Positions 56,055 through 64,000 of a stretch of DNA of 64,000 bases are shown in pieces. The notes beneath the pieces are model-generated. The model did not search any database, had not been told where the DNA came from, and saw nothing but the letters and a program-made list of their open reading frames with translations. Position 1 is the stretch's first letter, and each line of letters opens with the position of its first letter. Origin of the DNA: Bradyrhizobium tropiciagri (lineage in GTDB: Bacteria; Pseudomonadota; Alphaproteobacteria; Rhizobiales; Xanthobacteraceae); the NCBI RefSeq assembly GCF_001189845.1, contig NZ_LFLZ01000044.1:1-64000 (forward strand), given 5' to 3'. The position numbers and the translations under genes were made by a program.

Positions 56055-56066
56055 TTGAATATTCAA
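56055..56066. promoter_or_regulatory. MarR-type operator candidate
   Basis: Perfect 12-bp palindrome TTGAATATTCAA in the interval between the AmiC-like 2 and MarR genes, with a further CAATTG 3 nt downstream. It resembles other MarR-family sites. Confidence 0.6.
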
Positions 56067-56140
56067 CAATTGAAGTGCATATAGAAATGGCATGCATTGC
56101 CGGACATTCATTCACCGGGTCAGGAACCAGGTCTCACGCC

Positions 56141-56584
56141 GTGGCTAAACCGCCGAAAGAAAACTCCCCGATCACCGAACACCTCACCTACCTGCTCGCG
56201 CAAGCCAACCGGGAGATCAACCGGCAGTTGGAGACGCGGCTGGCCAAGGAAGGCGTGCCGGTCGAGCAGTGGCGCATCCTGAAGGTTCTGTCCGACGGCA
56301 ACGGCCATTCGATGGGCGAGCTCGCCGATGCTGTGCTGCTCAACCATCCGACGCTGACCAAGATGATCGACCGCATGGTGTCGGACGCGCTGGTCTACCG
56401 CGTCCAGGACCCCAAGGATCGCCGCAAGGTGCTGATGTTCGTCTCCGACCGCGGCAAGGCGCTGTGCCGCCGGCTCAACTCGCTGGCGGTGAGCCAGGAA
56501 GAGCACATCGTCGAGAGCTATGGCGACAAATCGACCACCGAGCTCAAGCGCCTGCTGGAAAGCCTGATCGGCACCGCCAATTGA
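56141..56584 (+). CDS. MarR family transcription regulator
   Basis: 147 aa from GTG 56141 (VAKPPKENSPITEHLTYLLA); ATGs at 56075 and 56087 are in frame but lie at the operator. The winged helix is clear: VEQWRILKVLSDGNGHSMGE, AVLLNHPTLTKMIDRMVSDA and the wing DPKDRRKVLMFVSDRGKALC. It is the divergent regulator of the amide cluster by position. Confidence 0.93.
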   Translation: MAKPPKENSPITEHLTYLLAQANREINRQLETRLAKEGVPVEQWRILKVLSDGNGHSMGELADAVLLNHPTLTKMIDRMVSDALVYRVQDPKDRRKVLMFVSDRGKALCRRLNSLAVSQEEHIVESYGDKSTTELKRLLESLIGTAN

Positions 56585-56759
56585 CGCCGCACAGGCCGGG
56601 CGCCACCGCGCGCCGGGCCGTCAAAAAAAGACCGGCGGGGAATGTCGGGCCTGGGGCGGTTGGTGCGTCCTGTGGGCGCGCCTGCGGCGCAGCTTCGCGC
56701 GCCGTCGCGCGCCGTCGCGCAGGGTTCCCCGATCCACCATCAGCGAGGACATTCCCGCC

Positions 56760-57194
56760 ATGACTTCGATCACGCCGTTCCTCTGGCTCGACAACAACGT
56801 CCGCGATGCCGTCGCGTTCTACAAATCCGTGTTTCCGAATGCCGAGATCGAGACCGTCAGCGACTTCATGGCGAGCTTCGAGCTCGAGGGCCAGCGGTTC
56901 TACGCGCTCAATGGCGGACCGCAGCACAAGTTCAACGAGGCAGTGTCGTTCTTCCTCAGCGTCGAGACCCAGGAGCAGGTGGACTACTTCTGGGGCAAGC
57001 TCACCGACGGCGGCCAGGAATCGCGTTGCGGCTGGCTCAAGGACCGCTTCGGCCTGTCCTGGCAGGTGATCCCGACGGCGCTGAGCCGCTATCTCGGCGA
57101 TCCCGACCGCAAGGCAGCCGACCGCGTCATGCAGGCGATGCTGAAGATGCAGAAGATCGTGATCGCCGATCTCGACAGGGCGTATGCGGGGTGA
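56760..57194 (+). CDS. VOC family protein (PhnB-like glyoxalase fold)
   Basis: 144 aa. MTSITPFLWLDNNVRDAVAF opens the PhnB/3-dmu-9_3-mt fold, followed by YKSVFPNAEIETVSDFMASF, FYALNGGPQHKFNEAVSFFL and GWLKDRFGLSWQVIPTALSR. Proteins of this type include metal-dependent dioxygenases, isomerases and resistance proteins; no function can be set here. Confidence 0.92.
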   Translation: MTSITPFLWLDNNVRDAVAFYKSVFPNAEIETVSDFMASFELEGQRFYALNGGPQHKFNEAVSFFLSVETQEQVDYFWGKLTDGGQESRCGWLKDRFGLSWQVIPTALSRYLGDPDRKAADRVMQAMLKMQKIVIADLDRAYAG

Positions 57195-57264
57195 GGCTTC
57201 AATATCAATTCGAAGGCTAATTCCCAACAGTGCGAGCGTGCTGGCGGGTGCAGGGACAGACCGT

Positions 57265-57334
57265 AAGCGCAGCGTGCCCACCCTCGAGAGCAACACAAGA
57301 CGTGGTGGGCACGCTCTCGCTTTGCCCACCCTAC
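57265..57334. repeat. Intergenic palindromic repeat, family H
   Basis: GCGCAGCGTGCCCACCCT paired with GGTGGGCACGCTCTCGCTTT, followed by GCCCACCCTAC. Lies between the VOC gene and the secA stop. Confidence 0.7.
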
Positions 57335-57355
57335 AATCGCGACGATTGCCGCGCC

Positions 57356-60220
<2,865 letters not shown>

Positions 60221-60256
60221 GCGAAATTCCTGTTCTTCGGTCTCGAGTTCGGTCTT

Positions 60257-60320
60257 GGTTCAGTCTTGGACGTCTTGCTTGGAAGTCTTGGATTTTTCAG
60301 TCTTGGATTTCAGTCTTGGA
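60257..60320 (-). repeat. Short tandem-like repeats in the secA leader
   Basis: The 9-mer AGTCTTGGA (plus strand) occurs four times within 60262-60320, with partial copies GGTCTTGGT and CGTCTTGCT beside it. On the secA transcript this is TCCAAGACT repeated. Copy spacing is irregular (roughly 13-22 nt). Confidence 0.75.
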
Positions 60321-60489
60321 ATACAGCCTGAGATGGTCCACCGGATCGCCTATCAACTCACCGTGACGCGCTACGGTTCGAGCCCCGGCCCGGGGCTCCT
60401 CCGCCAATTGAGTGGGAAACGGGCCATCCTGGGTTCAACGCCGAAAAACGCAGCAAAATAAGCGCTCTCGCCGCTGACACGGTCGGCCA

Positions 60490-60518
60490 GAGATATGGCC
60501 CGGTCGGGGGGTTGTCAA
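60490..60518 (-). promoter_or_regulatory. Putative secA promoter
   Basis: Minus-strand TTGACA (60513-60518), a 17-nt spacer and TATCTC (60490-60495). It would give a leader of about 260 nt containing the AGTCTTGGA repeats. Confidence 0.6.
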
Positions 60519-60548
60519 CGCCGCCAAGATGTCAAGGAATTCATCATT

Positions 60549-60578
60549 TTGACAAGACTTTCGCGTTGCCAATGTAAC
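60549..60578 (+). promoter_or_regulatory. Putative promoter of the parvulin gene
   Basis: Perfect -35 TTGACA (60549-60554), an 18-nt spacer, and weak -10 TGTAAC (60573-60578), about 50 nt before the ATG. Together with the secA promoter it occupies the gap 60221-60636. Confidence 0.5.
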
Positions 60579-60636
60579 ACGATTGGGCGAGTGTCCGCCC
60601 CGCTCGAGCTTCCCCCCTTTAGACCAAGGATTTTGC

Positions 60637-61572
60637 ATGACCACCTCGCCTCCGGAAACCAAAACCGGCCTGCGCCTCGGCCTCGCTACCCTCGCCGCCA
60701 CGGGCTGTCTTGTCGCAGTGCTGGCTGCCGGCCTCCCGGTCCGCGCCGCGGAATCCGACCCGGTGCTGGCGAAGGTGAACGGATCCGAGATCCACGCCAG
60801 CGACGTGGCGCTCGCCGAGGAGGAACTCGGCCCGAGCCTGCAGCAGATGGACCCCTCGACCCGCAAGGACAACGTGCTGTCCTTCCTGATCGACATGAAG
60901 ATCGTGTCCAAGGCCGCCGAGGACAAGAAGATCGAGAACAATGACGACTTCAAGAAGCGGCTCGCCTTCACCCGCAACCGCCTGTTGATGGACAGCCTGC
61001 TCGCCAGCGAGGGCAAGGCCGCAACCACCGACGACGCCATGAAGAAGGTCTATGAAGAGGCCGCCAAGCAGATCACCGGCGAGCAGGAGGTGCGCGCCCG
61101 CCACATCCTGGTCGAGACCGAGGACGAGGCCAAGGCGATCAAGGCCGAGCTCGACAAGGGCGCCGATTTCGCCGAGCTCGCCAAGAAGAAGTCCAAGGAC
61201 CCCGGCGCCTCCGACGGCGGCGACCTCGGCTTCTTCACCAAGGAGCAGATGGTGCCGGAATTCTCCGCGGTCGCCTTCACGCTCGAGCCGGGCAAGATCT
61301 CCGATCCGGTGAAGTCGCAGTTCGGCTGGCACATCATCAAGGTCGAGGAAAAGCGCAACCGCAAGGCGCCCGACTTCGAGCAGGTGAAGGCCCAGATCGA
61401 GACCTATGTGACCCGCAAGGCCCAGGCCGACTACGTCGCCAAGCTGCGCGAGGCCGCCAAGGTCGAGCGCATGGACAAACCGGCCGCCGATGCGGCGAAG
61501 GACGCGCCGGCCGATACGGCCAAGGACGCGCCGAAGCCCGCCGACAACAAGATGGCGCCGGCGAAGAAGTAA
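60637..61572 (+). CDS. Parvulin-type peptidyl-prolyl isomerase, periplasmic (SurA/PrsA-like)
   Basis: 311 aa. Signal region GLATLAATGCLVAVLAAGLP with cleavage near VRAAES. SurA_N-type helices cover residues 40-150. The rotamase domain follows: EVRARHILVETEDEAKAIKA, DPGASDGGDLGFFTKEQMVP and SQFGWHIIKVEEKR. The Ala/Lys/Asp-rich C-terminal tail holds imperfect KDAPAD repeats. AAGGA is 6 nt before the ATG. It lies between secA and argJ and should fold exported proteins. Confidence 0.94.
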   Translation: MTTSPPETKTGLRLGLATLAATGCLVAVLAAGLPVRAAESDPVLAKVNGSEIHASDVALAEEELGPSLQQMDPSTRKDNVLSFLIDMKIVSKAAEDKKIENNDDFKKRLAFTRNRLLMDSLLASEGKAATTDDAMKKVYEEAAKQITGEQEVRARHILVETEDEAKAIKAELDKGADFAELAKKKSKDPGASDGGDLGFFTKEQMVPEFSAVAFTLEPGKISDPVKSQFGWHIIKVEEKRNRKAPDFEQVKAQIETYVTRKAQADYVAKLREAAKVERMDKPAADAAKDAPADTAKDAPKPADNKMAPAKK

Positions 61573-61603
61573 GCTTCGCGACGCTGAACTGATCGAAGTT
61601 GCG

Positions 61604-61636
61604 ATGGCCGGGCATGTCCCGGCCATTTGCTTTTTT
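61604..61636 (+). terminator. Rho-independent terminator of the parvulin gene
   Basis: Perfect 9-bp stem ATGGCCGGG / CCCGGCCAT with loop CATGT, followed by TTGCTTTTTT. Confidence 0.9.
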
Positions 61637-61647
61637 GGGGACGCTTC

Positions 61648-61736
61648 GTAGCCCGGATGGAGCGCAGCGTAATCCGGGACAGGATGATCCGCGGGCACCG
61701 CGGCCCGGATTTCGCTTCGCTGCATCCGGGCTACGG
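61648..61736. repeat. Intergenic palindromic repeat, family B
   Basis: GTAGCCCGGATGGAGCGCAG paired with CTTCGCTGCATCCGGGCTAC, directly after the terminator. Confidence 0.85.
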
Positions 61737-61840
61737 GTCATCGCTTCTTGAACGATTCATGACAACGGCTGCAGCCCTCTCCCGCTTCAGGCGGCGAGAT
61801 GTTATGCAGCGCTTCCCTCCCCGTAGCCGGAAGCTTGCCG

Positions 61841-63082
61841 ATGTCCACCGCCGTCTCCCCTCTCGCCCCGCCTGACGTTCCCGAGATGCCCGTGATCGCG
61901 GGGGTGCGGCTTGCGACCGCTGCCGCCGGCATCCGCTACAAGGGCCGCACCGACGTGCTGCTCGCGCTGCTGGACAAGGGCACAACGGTGGCCGGCGTCT
62001 TCACCAAATCGAAGTGCCCGTCGGCACCGGTCGAATGGTGCCGCGCCAAGCTGAAGGGCGGCGCTGCGCGTGCGCTGGTGGTCAATTCCGGCAACGCCAA
62101 TGCCTTCACCGGTAAGACCGGCAAGGCCTCCACCGCGCTGACCGCACAGATCGCGGCGAAGGCGGTCGGCTGTTCGACGTCGGACGTGTTCCTGGCCTCC
62201 ACCGGCGTGATCGGCGAGCCGCTCGACGCCACCAAGTTCGACGGCGTGCTGGCGCAGCTCGCGGAGACCGCGACCCCCGATCTCTGGATGGACGCCGCCA
62301 AGGCGATCATGACCACCGACACCTTCCCGAAGGTCGCCACCGCGACCGTCAAGCTCGGCAAGGCCAAGGTGACGATCAACGGCATGGCCAAGGGCGCCGG
62401 CATGATCATGCCCGACATGGCGACCATGCTGTCCTTCATCTTCACCGACGCGCCGCTATCGGCCGGCGTGCTGCAATCGCTGCTCAAGGCAGGTGTCGAG
62501 GACACCTTCAATGCGCTGACCATCGACGGCGACACCTCGACCTCGGACACGCTGCTCGCCTTTGCGACCGGTGCTGCAGCCGCCAATGGCGCGCCGAAGA
62601 TCTCGCGCGCCAGCGACCCGCGCCTGAAGGCCTTCACCAAGGCGTTCCAGCAGATCCTCGCTGACCTCTCCGAGCAGGTGGCGCGCGACGGCGAAGGTGC
62701 CCGCAAGCTGGTCGAGGTCGTGGTCGAGGGCGCGACCACCAAGCCGTCGGCGCGCAAGATCGCGATGTCGATCGCCAATTCGCCGCTGGTGAAGACCGCG
62801 ATCGCCGGCGAGGACGCCAATTGGGGCCGCGTGGTGATGGCGGTCGGCAAGGCCGGCGAACCCGCCAACCGCGACAAGCTCTCGATCTCCTTCAACGGCA
62901 TCCGCGTCGCCAAGAGCGGCGCACGCGATCCGTCCTACAATGAGAAAGAGGTGTCGGAGGCGATGAAGGCGCCGAGGATCCAGATCAAGGTCGCGCTCGG
63001 CCTCGGCAAGGCGAAAGACCGCGTGCTGACCTGCGACCTCACCAAGGAATACGTCGCGATCAACGGCGATTACCGGTCGTAG
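61841..63082 (+). CDS. argJ: Bifunctional ornithine acetyltransferase / N-acetylglutamate synthase
   Basis: 413 aa. ArgJ recycles the acetyl group in arginine synthesis. Start MSTAVSPLAPPDVPEMPVIA with GGAAG upstream. Family motifs: RALVVNSGNANAFTGKTGKA, FLASTGVIGEP, and the self-cleavage site MIMPDMATMLSFIFTDA, where the Thr of ATML becomes the nucleophile of the beta chain. NALTIDGDTSTSDTLL and GEDANWGRVVMAVGKAG follow; the protein ends KEYVAINGDYRS. Confidence 0.98.
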   Translation: MSTAVSPLAPPDVPEMPVIAGVRLATAAAGIRYKGRTDVLLALLDKGTTVAGVFTKSKCPSAPVEWCRAKLKGGAARALVVNSGNANAFTGKTGKASTALTAQIAAKAVGCSTSDVFLASTGVIGEPLDATKFDGVLAQLAETATPDLWMDAAKAIMTTDTFPKVATATVKLGKAKVTINGMAKGAGMIMPDMATMLSFIFTDAPLSAGVLQSLLKAGVEDTFNALTIDGDTSTSDTLLAFATGAAAANGAPKISRASDPRLKAFTKAFQQILADLSEQVARDGEGARKLVEVVVEGATTKPSARKIAMSIANSPLVKTAIAGEDANWGRVVMAVGKAGEPANRDKLSISFNGIRVAKSGARDPSYNEKEVSEAMKAPRIQIKVALGLGKAKDRVLTCDLTKEYVAINGDYRS

Positions 63083-63094
63083 GCAACTTCCCTA

Positions 63095-63220
63095 CCCGTC
63101 ATCCTGAGGAGCGCGTAGCGCGTCTCGAAGGATGCACGGCCCCGATACCGCCGCGTGGAGAGAGTCGGGCCGTCGACCCTTCGAGACGGCCGCGTTGCGG
63201 CCTCCTCAGGGTGACGGGGA
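63095..63220. repeat. Intergenic palindromic repeat, family A
   Basis: CCGTCATCCTGAGGAGCGCG and GCGGCCTCCTCAGGGTGACGG arms, between the converging argJ and TadG-like genes. Confidence 0.88.
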
Positions 63221-63240
63221 TAGAGTTGCGAGGCGCCGAC

Positions 63241-64000
63241 CTAGCTGCTTATCCGCGCGTCGGCGACCGCCTTCTTGAACAAAGCATTCATCGCGTCCGC
63301 GATGCCCTGCGTCGGGCTGACCTCGAAATAGAAGCCCGGCGACGCGCAGGCCTGCATGTTCTGCGCGATCTGGCTGTTCGGCGACGGACCGAACGGGCCC
63401 TGATTGAACGGATCGATCCAGGTCATGTACCAGTTGTTGGTCGGCAGCTGCAGGTAAGTGGTGTAGAGCACCGCGATCTTGATGTTGCGCTTCTTGATCG
63501 CATCGCAGAGCGCCGGGTTGATCGGCGACTGGCAGCGATTGCTGCCGGTGATCGGCTTCAGGCAGCTTGAATTGGGTTCATCGGCAACGCCGTCGGACAC
63601 GAAGAACAGATACTTCATCGGCGCCGACGACGTGCCGGCGCCCGGGTTTGCGATCGCGTTGTTGATCTGCGGAAAAATCACGGTGAACTGGCTGTCCTTG
63701 TCCGCGGTATAGGAATCGTTGTTGCCGTAAACGCCCATCAGATCGATGTTGCCCGCCGCCGACTTTGCGCTCGACAGGCTGGACGACAGCGAAAACAGGC
63801 TGCGCAGGCCATAGGTCGCCGAGGACGCGCCGAAGTCATAGATCGCCATGCGGAACTGGCTCGAATAGGTCTGGGTCGCCGCCGCGGTATCCATCAATTG
63901 CTGGGTCGCACTGCGAAGCACGTCGATCCGCGTCGTCACGCCAAGCGATTTCGCCAGATTGTAGTAGTTGTTGGGGTCGTTGTAGTCGTGGCAGGCGAAG
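63241..64000 (-). CDS. TadG-like pilus-assembly/von Willebrand A protein, C-terminal part (runs off the window)
   Basis: The frame is open to the window edge: FACHDYNDPNNYYNLAKSLG leads into VTTRIDVLRSATQQLMDTAA, so the gene begins beyond 64000. The visible 250 or so residues include MAIYDFGASSATYGLRSLFS, MKYLFFVSDGVADEP (vWA beta strand and acidic loop) and IKIAVLYTTYLQLPTNNWYM, ending QGIADAMNALFKKAVADARI. These are typical of the vWA part of TadG/TadE-associated proteins of Flp pilus loci. A GTG at 63939 is not the true start. Confidence 0.85.
   Translation of the reverse strand, partial: FACHDYNDPNNYYNLAKSLGVTTRIDVLRSATQQLMDTAAATQTYSSQFRMAIYDFGASSATYGLRSLFSLSSSLSSAKSAAGNIDLMGVYGNNDSYTADKDSQFTVIFPQINNAIANPGAGTSSAPMKYLFFVSDGVADEPNSSCLKPITGSNRCQSPINPALCDAIKKRNIKIAVLYTTYLQLPTNNWYMTWIDPFNQGPFGPSPNSQIAQNMQACASPGFYFEVSPTQGIADAMNALFKKAVADARISS

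Noticed and set aside
47047..56584. Urea-specific (Urt) transporter with urease genes
   Set aside because: The ATPase and permease types fit, but no urease or urea amidolyase gene is present and an amidase-signature enzyme is; amides are the better guess.
60257..60320. CRISPR array
   Set aside because: Repeats are only 9 nt with irregular short gaps and lie in the secA leader; no cas genes are present.

Overview
The window looks like chromosomal DNA of a Bradyrhizobium-type alphaproteobacterium (Nitrobacteraceae). Reasons seen in the sequence: high-GC coding with GCC/GGC-biased codons; a SURF1 gene beside a RegB/RegA-type redox pair; CarD beside a 7Fe ferredoxin; an aerobic CobS/CobT cobaltochelatase operon; the order secA - parvulin - argJ; several Liv-type solute-binding proteins; and many intergenic palindromic repeats of a kind common in rhizobial genomes. 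The species cannot be fixed from this alone. I see no rRNA, tRNA, CRISPR array, insertion sequence or prophage.

Layout. 1-2.8 kb: SURF1 and a redox-responsive kinase/regulator pair. 3.4-9 kb, minus strand: carD, fdxA, an S4-domain gene and a Suv3-like helicase with a long low-complexity tail. 9.6-13.4 kb: a DUF3108 protein, rpmB with a clear promoter and terminator, and a fused RDD/ClpP-like membrane protein. 14.3-19 kb: a small membrane protein, an orphan solute-binding protein between two copies of one repeat, and a flavin monooxygenase/hydrolase pair. 19-23.7 kb: a fused transporter/acyltransferase/acyl-ACP synthetase (aas), an 85-aa protein and a divergent TetR regulator with two matching operators. 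23.7-26.1 kb: a membrane-anchored winged-helix regulator and a solute-binding protein bracketed by 33-bp direct repeats. 26.4-30.3 kb: LLM-class and OYE-class flavoenzymes and a Tat-exported phytase-like protein. 30.3-33.6 kb: cobS-GNAT-cobT. 33.9-38.6 kb: DedA, a divergent citrate-synthase pair (one with an N-terminal DNA-binding domain), a J-domain protein and BolA. 38.7-46 kb: a CorC-like protein, aroB, aroK, a 48-aa membrane protein, xerD, accA and an L,D-transpeptidase lipoprotein. 47-56.6 kb: a co-directional amide uptake and hydrolysis cluster (two AmiC-like sensors, amidase, LivH, binding protein, LivM, LivG, LivF) with a divergent MarR regulator. 56.7-64 kb: a VOC protein, secA, a parvulin, argJ and the 3' part of a von Willebrand-type (TadG-like) gene.

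Two points affect how the window should be read. First, nine genes (SURF1, S4 protein, aas, LLM oxidoreductase, both citrate synthases, CorC-like, amidase, AmiC-like 1) carry twelve single-base indels, eleven of them a missing base, mostly in GGC/GCC contexts. Restoring each base gives a full-length family protein, so sequencing or assembly error is more likely than gene decay. I give the extents of the restored genes. Second, the best candidates for undescribed biology are the HTH-citrate synthase with its palindromic divergent promoter, the amide cluster with two apparently cytosolic AmiC-like sensors and no AmiR, and the winged-helix/solute-binding-protein module between direct repeats.
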